In this document: piece by piece, positions 20,996-31,679 of the stretch
Layout: each line of letters begins with the position of its first letter
How positions within the stretch are numbered: the stretch's first letter is position 1
NCBI GenBank assembly: GCA_019096065.1
Contig: JAGUCH010000003.1
Span: 10,044,001-10,108,000 of the forward strand
Direction of reading: 5' to 3'
DNA length: 64,000 nt
Source: Paracyclopina nana
Taxonomy: Eukaryota; Arthropoda; Copepoda; Cyclopoida; Cyclopettidae
Position numbers and translations under genes: made by a program
The notes under the pieces: model-generated
Database searches by the model: none
Seen by the model: the letters and a program-made list of their open reading frames with translations, nothing else
Told to the model about the DNA's origin: nothing

Positions 20996-22640
20996 CATTG
21001 CACAATATTTATTACTACTAAACAATACGCAATTTGTACAAAGAAGATTGAGGACGAGGAAGAAGAAGTTTTGGCAAGAAGACTTTACATACATACCAGT
21101 AGTTTATGTAAAAAAATAATCAAGACTGAAGAAGAAGAAGAAAGAGAGCCCCACATCCCACGGAAAAGAAAGATGGCCGCCGACATCTGTATAACGACAA
21201 AGAGACTTTTATGCTGGTCTTCCATGATGTTCATTTTTGCTTGCATGCTCTCTCCTTGACAGTCAGTGCATTATTACGTTGGCAGCCTTTGGCAGAAAAT
21301 TGCAAGAATTAAGGCCTTGGAAATGAGTAGTGATTATTCTCATCCCGGATTGTTGTGCACAAGATTTTGCTTTTATTAAAAAAAAGAAGGAAATCAGTGC
21401 CAATCTGAGTGAGATGAGGAGAGTCAGGAAGAAACAGGCTAAAATTAACGTGCAATCTGTTTTTTGCGTGCCTTACAGCCCTGTCCGCCTTGGCTGCCCA
21501 TTTTATTAGCAAGAGAGAAATGCAGGGAAAACGAGTCAATCTGAACTTGTCACGGGTTTTACGTGCAAAAACAACAACAGACTTTGAAATGTGAAACTGC
21601 AACAACAGCAGAAGATTTCTTACGTAATCAGCTGACTTTTGGTTATTAAGTGCCATCATCATCACTCGAAGAAAAGAAGTAATAATGACACAAACAGTTG
21701 AACCAAGTGGCCTTTTTTCGATGATTTTAACCAGTGTGTGTTTCAACCAAAAGTCGAATTGGCAGAGGAGGAGGGTGAAGCAAAAAGAAAAACACGATTA
21801 TGATGATAACAATTCAGTCTTTCAGAATTTCCAGTCAAAAAAGCTACATTAAAAATCTGCTTCAAATTATGATGAGCAAGCAAGCAAAACTTATTATTAC
21901 AAAATGCTGATAGAAATACTATACTATAATTATAACCATGTTGTGTAAATGTTCTCTTTTCCCTTCTATCAAAACGATAAATTATCATCTCTCTCTCTGT
22001 AAAAAATCACACAAAATTATGTATTAAGGGTTTTGACGAGATTCTTCCTACCCCGGTGAAAGTGGAAAAATATATACGATAAACTACAAAACTTCTAAAG
22101 GCAATTCAAATTGTCCTCTGCTAATTGTTTACTTTGTAGAGAAATATGGCTAAGAATGTTCTTCTTCTTCCCTTTGGCAGATCACCATGATGAAATTAAA
22201 GCTCAATTCACATTTTGGCAACAACAACAGAAAAAAAGAAAGGTTTTGCTTTGCTGCTGTTTTTTTGGCCTTATATTCAGGTAGGAAATCCAAATTATGC
22301 TATATAAAAGGATTCATGCAGAGATTTCGTTCCCTCCGTTTGTCCCTCCATCTTTGATGACGACATTTCAGTCAAGAGCCGAAAAATGATAATTGTGATA
22401 CAACAGCAAAATTATGATTGGTATATAGCCTTTGATGTGTGTCATAAATGTCTACTTTTTGTCCCTCCGAAGCTAAGAAAAAATTCAGCTAGCGCTGACA
22501 ATTCAAAACGGATCATGTTTCTCACTTTTGAAAAAATTGACCAAATTCAGCTACAATTTCCTCATCATCGTCTTTGTCAATTTTCTCCGACTCTCCATGC
22601 AAACTTTAAAATTGTAGTAGGGATTTCTGATCTATAAATT
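20996..22640 (+). other. Presumed 3' UTR and downstream flank of Glut4EF-like copy 1
   Basis: No further coding exon is seen after the stop at 20993-20995. An ATTAAA at 21375-21380 and an AATAAA near 22654 are candidate polyadenylation signals. The 145-codon minus-strand frame at 21309-21746 has no recognisable motif and was not accepted. Confidence 0.4.
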
Positions 22641-22839
22641 ATACCACTACAAAAATAAATCACTACACTCCTTCTTTTTCCCCTGATACGTGTACATGTG
22701 CGTGAGAGTGACTTTAGTTGAAATGCTCGACACTTTTCTGATGGCGGACAGAATGAATGTAATGATGCTAAGATGAGTTAATAAATATATAATAGTCTAT
22801 CTCATACACAAATGCTTGAATCAATTAAGGAAAAGCTTG

Positions 22840-23292
22840 ACGTCGTACTTTGCCATTTTCCTCCACTCTTCGATTTCAGTTTCAGGAACTGAAAACGAAA
22901 TTGGACAAAAACAACTAGCGAGCTTCATTAATGATCCATTTGCGCAAATAAGTTTGGCCAAAAATAAAAGTAATGGACGAAAATTAAAAAATCGTCAAAA
23001 CGTACTTTTTCAGTATTCAATAAATTGTTACATCATATAAAATTATTAAGAATGTAAATATTTCGATGAAATTGCTTTTCACTCTTAAAAGGCCAAAATG
23101 GTAAAAAAGGAGTAGATGAACGTCGCATCAAAGTGAAAAAGTCGTCAAAACGTACTTTTTCAACATTAAATAAATTGTCAGATCATATAAAATTATTTAT
23201 AAAATACATATTACTATGAAATTACTTTTAACACTTAAAAGGCTAAAATAGAAAAAAGGAGCAGTAGATGAACGTCGCATTAAAGTGAAAAG
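22840..23292 (+). mobile_element. Family-A element with a 150-bp tandem duplication of its right half
   Basis: Core TTTCAGTTTCAGGAACTGAAA at about 22877. The segment starting TCGTCAAAACGTACTTTTTC occurs at 22992 and again at 23142 (period 150). Each copy ends in GTAGATGAACGTCGCAT, the A terminus, so the element has one left and two right ends. Confidence 0.85.
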
Positions 23293-25137
23293 GGTTTGTG
23301 CGAACCGTTGATCACTTTTTGTACTATTAACAAGCTCTGGGTCATTATTTAAAAGCCAAAGCCATGAACAGGCCCCCTAATCAGACCATTTTTTGCGACT
23401 TATCGGCACAAAATCATCATCATCATCATTATAATGGTGAGAGGCTGCAAAAGTCGCTTTGAATCGTTTTTATGATTGTCTTATTATGCTTTAATGGAAA
23501 ATCTTCATGCCATAAATGGGCTAGCAGCAGTTTTACGTAGTGAGTATGAGCCAATTTGTACTTTCAAACTCAACAATTGCGTCGTTCACACACTGAGCCC
23601 ACATGATGGAGTGGACCTTGCCATCATCAGCAAGAATATTATTATGATGCCATGAAAAATAGCCTGAAATGAATTTGAATTTCAGCAGGATCATGTGCTG
23701 TTCACCTACACCAAGAACACGATAATCTCCACCTCAAAATTGCATTTTTCCTTGAAAACCGTCATTTCCAAAAGAAATTCAATTATTATAAATGGGAATG
23801 CAATTTGATTGAACTTTTTGTGAATCTACTTTTAAAAATGATAATTTATTAACAAAAAAATGTATTATGTACATGGTAAAATATGTTGCCTAAATATAAG
23901 TAAATCACGGAAATTATTTTTTTTTCTTGTGGTTATGCGTTTTGGCAGAATGTTAGTATTGATTAATTAACTACATTGATACTTAAAATATTATTGGCAT
24001 GAATTTTAGGTGCATTGAGCAAGCACGGTATTTTTCGTGGAAGTTGCAATAATTATGCGAAAATGTATCAGATTATAGATTGGTGACAAGCAAGGGCGGC
24101 AAAACAAGTATATCAAACGGAACAACATAACACACAGGGTATGCAATTACATTGTTGAGGTATACTTTCTTCGGGAAATCAGTCAAGCGTGGCTGCAGGC
24201 TTTTTTGACCAAAAAAAGTCTTATTTCAAGCTGGTTTTGTGAGTTTTTCACAAAGCGGCAAAAAGCGCGAGAAGACGCGCGTTGATGAGAATTGAACTCA
24301 ACTGGTGAATGGAAAAATAAATACTGCCTGTTTAGCGATAAGATCGGGGCCGAATCGATCCCTTACTGGCTCGCGGGAAAATGTCAGATCTGCCGCGCTC
24401 GTCATCTGTCAAAAATTCGTCAAAATGCTTTATAATCGCGGCGGGCTCAGTCCATTGCCTGGAATTTTAAAATGCATCCGAATTTTCTTCAGCAACTGCC
24501 CAACTGCCAATTTAAAACGCGCGTAAGAAAACGCGAAAAGGGACTGAGCCTTGGCCTAATTTTCTAGGTGAAAACCGCAATTCCCATGCTGCTGAGATGA
24601 CGCTTAACGTCTCCATTAAAAGTTATTAGCGCGCCTTTAATGAATGGAAAATGACGCGGTGCAGTACTAATGTAAGAGTGGCATAAAAGTGGAAGAAAGC
24701 CGAGCATTGATTTTTCTTTGTCCACAAAAAATCCCAATGGACCTAACCTTAGTGCGTCATTTTTTACCTAGTAAAAATTAATTTAATCAATTTCACCTAT
24801 TATACGCTTCTAATCATTATTAGTCGTTGAAAAACTTCTTAACATTTAATTTTGAATTTTCAGTTTGAAGGCGCTAAAAAGCATTTCGTTTCTTTTAGAA
24901 AGAGTGTTTTTTTGCCGCAGCCTGCAAAAAAATATATTTTTTTCAAATTTTCAAAGCCTCCAAAAGAATAAATGGAAGCTCGTGATTTGGACGTAGTTGG
25001 TGGTGGCAACAAAGGAGACGAAGTAGCAACAGCGTAAGCGGGATCTTTGTGTGGATTTTGCCGGCCGGCAAAACGCAGCCGCAGCCGCGCAGTCAGGTCA
25101 GCTGCTGCTGCTGGGAGAAACCGTTGCTTTTCCGCCT

Positions 25138-25153
25138 GCCGCCCCCTGGCGGT
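25138..25153 (-). promoter_or_regulatory. CTCF-like motif
   Basis: The complement reads ACCGCCAGGGGGCGGC, close to the CTCF core CCASYAGRKGGCRC, in the GC-rich region about 2 kb upstream of Glut4EF-like copy 2. Motif match by eye only. Confidence 0.4.
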
Positions 25154-26285
25154 GAAACGGGGCCGAAAAGAAGCGAGTCAGTGAACCTGCCGAGCCGTGG
25201 AATCTACGTGGCGGGGTGAAAATTCGCGTCACGCTCAGCCTGCGTACGCATTCGCACACAAAGACTCTCTCTCTCTCTCCCTTTAGTATTTTGGCTGCGA
25301 ATTGGCTCGATCCTGCACCCCTCGCGCGGGAATGCCGAAAAACGGAGATACGTCACCACGCCCTCGCTCCTTTGTGTCGACCTCCATATCTCGAATTTCA
25401 ATTTGACGTCGCCAATAATGCAATGCAACGCAATGCATCACCCCGTTTATCTCTTTTTTAAAGCTGATTTCGCAAGAAAAATGCCACGCAAAAAAGCAGT
25501 TTTCGGCCTTTTTTCTCATTAAAGGGAGATTTTTTGATGAATGTATTGCGGAACCTCGAATTTTGCATTTTGCTTGGGCATAAAGTGAGCCCTCAAATCC
25601 ATTCCAGCCATTGCATTGGCAGCTGCTTTGCTACGTCACACCGATGGAATCTGCGTCGTAACCATTGCATTGCCGTGTTATGTTACGTTATGGGTGACCA
25701 CCGATAACGTTAAAGTCCGTCCGCAATTCAAAATGGAGGCCTCGCATCAAATTCAGCGTTAATATCAATGAACGCTCTTTTTTTGGCTATTTTTCCACAA
25801 TTTTAGCGGGCGAGCCGGGCCTCAATCTCCATGGATGGCGATGACGTCGTTGCCATTTTTAAAATGGCGGTGGGACTTTTAATGATCCGCGCGGCTTGGC
25901 AACAGTTTGGCGTGGCCTTGAGCCTTAAATGCCACCAACGCAACGCAACAATAATGCAAGTGCGCGCGCGCGCGCGCCATCTATGAGCGAGCATTTTTTG
26001 ACAAATCATCCTCGCGCAACTTTGCCACACCACCCATTTTTCACGCGCATGTCGTGGGCCTTTCCAACTTCCAAGCGCGCATTTCGTCCTTTAACCAGTT
26101 TGATCGAGATCGGGCACCACTCCGCGCAATTTCCATTTTCGCCCCATAAAATTTCAACCCATAAAGAAAGTAAGAGGGAAAAAAGCTAATAATCATTCCA
26201 TGTTAAATAAGATCAGTGAAAAGTGTAGTTTTTGGCTTTTTGCGCAATGTGGGTCATGTTGCGAGCTGAGCCGCGGGCCGCCGCG

Positions 26286-26295
26286 GTCACGTGAC
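26286..26295. promoter_or_regulatory. Extended E-box palindrome GTCACGTGAC
   Basis: A perfect 10-bp palindrome of the type bound by USF/MITF-TFE bHLH factors, in the GC-rich region about 0.9 kb upstream of the start codon at 27193. Occupancy is unknown. Confidence 0.35.
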
Positions 26296-27192
26296 ACCTT
26301 TGTTATTGTCGGTCAGCTGTTGCGGAGCAAATGCCGGCCGGGCAAAGGCGCGCGCTCGCGCGGCGCATGGCCACAAAGCAAGCAGCTCTGTGCAAGCTGC
26401 TGCTCCAGCTACTGCCATTTCTTTGTCTCTCAAATAGCCTTGACTCGCTGCGATGCGCAATAACCCGCCTTGCAGGGCCGATTCAGCCGGTTCGAACCTC
26501 TCTCTGCCGCAGGCACTACTCTTACACACACACACATCCACTGTCCTAGCGCGAAAGCGCTGCCAGACTGGCTTTTATGTCCCGCGAAAAGCCCACCTGT
26601 CAAACACCAATTGCATGATTACCCTTTTAATAAGGCCTAACGTGCATGTTGTCATGCATGAAAATGCTTACATAGAAATTAGTAAAGGCCAAATTTGCTC
26701 GTTTTTCAGCCTTTTAATGAGGTTTGAGCGCGAAAAAGGTGATTTTGGGCTTTTTGTAACTTAATGCCCCAATTAATGCATTATAGTTTTTAGAACGGTG
26801 AAATTAGCTTTAAAAACTGGAAAATTATATTAGGTTGATGTTTAAATATGATCTGGTATCCGCAGTGGGCGCGATTGGCTGCGGGATGTGTGGACAGCGC
26901 GTGCGCGCACTCAGACTTGCCATGTAGGAAGCCCAGAAAACGACGACGCAATTCCTTGCAAGAGCTAAGTGAGGCCAGACAATCGCCAACGTTAGCTGCC
27001 CCAGCTCACAACTCAAGAAGACAGCCCGCCCAATGCTCCCCGCCACGCCTCCGCACAGCTGACACGCCCCCATTCTCAGCCACACGCCCTCCTTTGTCCC
27101 GCCCTCGTCAGCGCGCGCGAGAGTTGACAGTTCGCGCACGCGAGCTCAGCTGATTTGTCAACCGGCGTTCGCGCCGCCATTCCCCGTTCAGC

Positions 27193-30100
27193 ATGTCGAC
27201 CGGCAAACGCCTGGCGAAACGGTCCATCCTGGGCACACGGGTCGCCGCGCCCGCCGGGCACGGCCTCTACCAGACGGGCATCATCCAGGCGGTGAAGACG
27301 TGCGAGGACCCCAGCCTGGCTAACCGGTATAGCGTGCGCTTGGACGAGTCGCCGAGCCGCGTGCTCGAGTTCCTCGACGCCGACCTTATTGGGCCGGGAT
27401 TCAGGCCGGTCAGCGCCGTGAGCCTCCAGCCCGGTCAACCCGTCTACGTCACGCATTGCCAGCGGGAAATGGCCGCCAGGGTGGTCAGGCACGACTTTGA
27501 TACCCAGGACGTCATCATCACCGTTAATGATGTAAGCTCCGCGTGAAAACCGCATCGTTATCGGTTTACTCCACGCTTTTGCCACTTTTGGCCGCCAGGG
27601 GCGCTGCATGGCTTAATTGTTGTTTTGACGCAGGGAGAGGAGACGCTATTGAAAAAGATCGACGATGTCAGGCTTCTCGAGTCGCGCAAATCCGCCCGAT
27701 TAATCAACTCCGATACGGATTTCTCCAAATTGGCCGATGTGCACATCACCATGAATAATCATGGCTGCGAGGCGAAAAAGGCCGCGACGAGCAAGGCCAT
27801 CGAGGTGCCAAGATCAGACTACGTGCAAATCGCAGGGTACGTTCACTTTTATGTCTACTCGCAAATGACCTCTTTTGGCGCTTGGCCAACAAACGGTGGC
27901 CGGCTTATAATTGATTCGACCAAAATTGAAAAATTACCTCCAATTTGGGGCCATTACGCGCAGCCTTTATTGGCTATTTTTGAAATGGCTTCTTTTTTTA
28001 GCCAACTGCCTTAGTTTTTTATGTGGCAGGGAAAACCAGTTTTCACCACTCAGCTTTGCTCATCAAAAAAGTCACTCAAAATACTGTCGTGAAGAAGTGT
28101 TTTCCCTGCAAATTAATTTTCAGTATCTTGGACTGAAAACACAATTTCAAGTTGGCAATCGGATCTCATCAATCACATATTAGATTTGACATCATTGTTG
28201 CGTCAAAAAAAAAAATGTATCATACATTCTCACTCAAAGTATCGATACATGATAAGCATAATTTTGGGTAGATGAGCGGCACATTGAGTAGTACATGTTG
28301 TTTGATGCTATGCAGGTCTCGCAAACGAAGAACCTCAGAGAACTTGATGGACGACGAGGAAGTCATGTCTGAGTGCTCAGCAGCCATGCTGCTCATGAAA
28401 CTCTCATGCAGCCCTCAATATGCAAACAGCTTGCCCATTTTCGATCAATATGGCCGACCCAGCTACTACCCGAGTTTGCCTTCGCCAGTAGACGATTCTG
28501 GGGCCTCTTCATTCAGATCAGCCACGCCCTCTCCCCCATTGTCTTCAAGCACTGGAACCTCCTCAATGGCAGATGAGGGCATTGTCAAAGACCTCTTCTC
28601 ACCAGACCAACAGCAGCAGCAGCAGCAGCCTCGGAAGAGCCTCCAAAACACCACCAGCCTCAAACCGGTAATTTCCCAATATTTGGCCTATGCAAACACA
28701 GCACTTAACTTGCAGTACATTACCAAAGTTATACATGGCCAAAAGGCTGCTGCGAAACTGAGCTTATCTTAATTTCCATAGCATTCATTCTATATATTGT
28801 ATCCGGAATACAGCAGGCAGCTATCAGCTGTTTTGGCCTTCATGGCTTCAGCTGCTATTGTAGTATTGTAGTGGGAAAGCTACTACTACTACTATTATAT
28901 GGCAAGCTTCCTCGATATTCTGGCCTTCAAGGCCGTTTCTAATGGGGGAGAATGTAAGGAGCCATTTCCTGTTTTTTCCAGAGGGTGGTGTACCAGTGCA
29001 CCTATCCTGGATGCAGGATAGCCGCTGTCAAAAGCGTCCGAGCCATTGAAGCTCACGTGAGAAGAGAGCACCTCCAAAGGAGCGAGGATCATCCGGATGA
29101 TGGAGAGGAAGAGTTCTACTACACCGAGGTGGAAATCCCCTGCCATGGGCCCAGGGCCAGGGCTTACACTGAGCCAGCCGCCCAAATGGCCAACTTGAGC
29201 CTGGCTGACCATCTGGATATGGCAAGGCCAGCTCACGAGGATCCGGGCTTCACTTCATCCTTCCCAATGACCTCCTCCTCCTCATCTTTGCTGGCAGCTG
29301 CGACGGGTTTCCGCAACAAGATGAGATCTTTGTCTGGCAGCAGCCACAAATCCAGTCTTCTCATCAATCAACATCATGGATCACCATCTCAAGCTTCGCT
29401 TACGGCTCCAATTACAATTGCACCTTCAGCGGTGAGTCAAATGCATACCTTGTTGCTAAGAAACGTTTTCCTTTAAAGTTCACTTTCAGTGTCGCAGACT
29501 GAAAATGACACTGGGAGTTGGCAATTGTGCATCATTAATTTGCTATTTGATCTGCGCACATTGTGCTGCCAAAAAAATGCGCCTTATGACGAATACAAAA
29601 ACATAGCTATTACGACAATCTGGATTTGTCGTCATGATTTCATTCGATCGACTTCAATTTCAGTGGCTGAGTCTGAAAACAAAATTAAGAATTGGCAATC
29701 AAATCTCATTAATTTTGCCATTTGAACCATGCACATTGCGACATCAAAAAATCATATTGCATAGCAAAAACATCGTGAATGCACCAATGTTATCGTTTCA
29801 TCAGGAAACAACTTCCTTTAAAGCTCACTTTCAGTGTTGCAGACTGAAAACAAAGTCAAGCGTTGTCAATTGCGCCTCATTAATTTGTTATTTGATCTCT
29901 GCACATTGTGCTGCCCAAAAAATGTATCTTACGTCGAATACAAAAACATCGTTGTTACATGATTCCTATTTTGTAGGGCTCTCCAGGGAAGTACATTCTC
30001 ATCAGCCCTCCGGCTGGTGGGGAAGCCTCAAGTGCCCCCACCGGATCTTCAATGCTGAAATCTCCTGGTCACAGGCGGATTCGCGAGGGCAAGAAATGCA

Positions 30101-30315
30101 GAAAAGTTTACGGGTTGGAACAACGCGATCTTTGGTGTACTCAATGCAAATGGAAGAAAGCTTGCGCGCGCTTTGGCAAACCGAGCTCAGCAGCTTCGCA
30201 CCATAACAACAACAACAACAATGGCAGTAGTATTGCTGAGTCCAACTCAGCACACTCACTGCTGATACCTGCCGGTCAGTCTCAGTCAGCTGCTGTCAGG
30301 GCCATAAAGTTCTAA
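27193..30315 (+). CDS. Glut4EF-like: Glut4EF/ZNF395-type zinc-finger regulator, copy 2 (complete)
   Basis: Exons 27193-27531, 27634-27836, 28316-28667, 28982-29431 and 29977-30315 join in phase to give 560 residues. Order: an N-terminal conserved region with [12 protein letters not shown] and [13 protein letters not shown] (residues about 7-105); [32 protein letters not shown]; a Gln run; one C2H2 finger ([13 protein letters not shown]...HVRREH); an acidic [11 protein letters not shown]; and the C-terminal [20 protein letters not shown]...KKAC block. This order is that of SLC2A4RG/ZNF395/ZNF704 and fly Glut4EF, nuclear transcriptional regulators. The start is the ATG at 27193, just after the GC-rich region; I saw no coding sequence upstream. 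It lies in tandem with copy 1 on the same strand, 6 kb downstream, and is much more compact. Confidence 0.87.
27591..27607 (+). promoter_or_regulatory. CTCF-like motif in intron 1 of copy 2
   Basis: GCCGCCAGGGGCGCTGC, one base off the CTCF core, in the 102-nt first intron. Together with the site at 25138 it brackets the start of the gene. Confidence 0.35.
28115..28290 (+). mobile_element. Family-A MITE in intron 2 of copy 2
   Basis: Core TTTTCAGTATCTTGGACTGAAAA, tag GGCAATCGGATCTCATCAA, AAAAATGTATCATAC, right end GTAGATGAGCGGCACA followed by TTG. Sense to the gene. Confidence 0.75.
29465..29975 (+). repeat. Three consecutive family-A units filling intron 4 of copy 2
   Basis: Cores at about 29487, 29661 and 29830, all in the sense direction, roughly 170 bp apart. 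Units 1 and 3 share TTCCTTTAAAG, CACTTTCAGTG and CACATTGTGCTGCC and are closer to each other than to unit 2. The pattern suggests internal amplification. The acceptor CTATTTTGTAG follows directly. Confidence 0.85.
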
Positions 30316-31679
30316 TGATCCTCGATCACTTATTATTTCGGCTTTTCTTTGAAATGTGTCCTCTTCTCTACAAATGCGTGTACATTTTAATCTCATAATT
30401 CTAAAATGAGCTTTTTTTCGCATCATCATTTCTGCTCAACTGTGCCTCGATTTTTTCAACTCTTATCAAGAAACTGCTTCTGAACTTAGCAATACTTCGA
30501 TGATCACTGCAATTCAACTGGGGCATCAACCTCGATTTAGCAAAAATCGACAAGCTTGTCATCATCATCACACCAAGAATTCAAAGACTTGAAATTCAAG
30601 CCCTAGTCTGAGATGAAGAGAAAAAGGCTGACTCGAAAAAAGTAAGAGTTTCAATGCTGCAACTGATGGAGAGATGAAATTTTCAGTGATGTATATAAAA
30701 AACATTCAGAGTGTATGTATTGTCACATATACCACAGTGCTTTCTCAGAGGATTATTATTATGAAGAAAAGATGATATACCAATTATTGATATATAATAT
30801 TATATAGACGTTAAGGGCCCTCCACCTCACAAATTTTGCTTCTTGAAAACACCTCAAAATTGATTAAGTTTTGCCTTCGATCCCCGTTTTAGAAATGATC
30901 AACTTCAGTGCCTAAAAACCACATTTGAAAAGAACAGCGAGGTAATCTGTAGGAAAAAAACCAATGTGTTCCACAATTTATTGTACACTAAGCAGCCTTT
31001 AAGTGATCAGTATCACCCAAAAGCAAAAACAATTCAAATTCATGTGTTCATTGCTTACTACATTGAAACTTTTAAACGCATCATATAACGAAGTAATATG
31101 ATAATGCCCATGTGTATTAACGACTTTCTATGTCATCATTATGATTATTATAAATACTAAGTATATATATCTCAAGGAAAAAGCTCGCTCTATAAATATA
31201 CTACAAGCTAAGATGGATTCTTTACTCAGACTCATAAATCTTAAAAAATCTTGCTTGGCTCAGTTTTGAGATTTCAAATTTCCCGCGCGCGTTGTGACGT
31301 CATCAATACGTTATGAGATGCAGCTAGCTACCAAGCTCGAGTACATTTGCATATCTCTCCACGCAAGAAGTATTTTAGTCTGCGCGCTTTCTCAAAAAAC
31401 GGCAGCTTCTTCTTCTATATGTGCTGTATTGCAGCAGTAAGCCAAGGCCAGTAGAAATATCACTCAGTGCCTGATTGAAGCTAAAAGCACTGACAATCCA
31501 ACTAGGCACTAAATTCCAGTTTGATTTGCTGTCCAAATCCCATCACCGAAAAACGACTGCGAAATTACAGCCTCTCGATCTGCAGTACTCAAGTAAAAGT
31601 AGCTAGCTGCTAGCCTCGCAATTATCTAATATAGATACAAACACTTGAATACAGACATTCTGCTGTAGCAGTGGCAAAC
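30316..31679. other. Intergenic region between Glut4EF-like copy 2 and the SLC22 gene
   Basis: AT-rich, containing the presumed 3' UTR of the upstream gene. A short GC-rich patch with a CRE is at about 31285-31305. No exon or clear repeat is seen. Confidence 0.5.
31295..31302. promoter_or_regulatory. CRE palindrome TGACGTCA
   Basis: A full consensus CREB/ATF site next to CGCGCGC, 378 bp upstream of the SLC22 start codon. A plausible promoter element; no TATA box was identified. Confidence 0.35.

Larger units (their letters stand above)
22641..27192. other. Intergenic region upstream of Glut4EF-like copy 2
   Basis: 22.6-24.9 kb is AT-rich with a duplicated family-A element. From about 25.0 kb to the gene it becomes clearly GC-rich with CpG-dense stretches, a (GC)n run at about 25962-25978, a CTCF-like site at 25138-25153 and an extended E-box at 26286-26295. 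This looks like a CpG-rich promoter domain. No exon was recognised. Confidence 0.55.

Noticed and set aside
21309-21746. 145-codon minus-strand ORF
   Set aside because: No motif or splice support. It lies in the presumed 3' UTR of copy 1 and has the composition of non-coding DNA.
29634-30206. 190-codon plus-strand ORF
   Set aside because: It is a shadow frame running from transposon-filled intron into the last exon of copy 2, which is coding in another frame.
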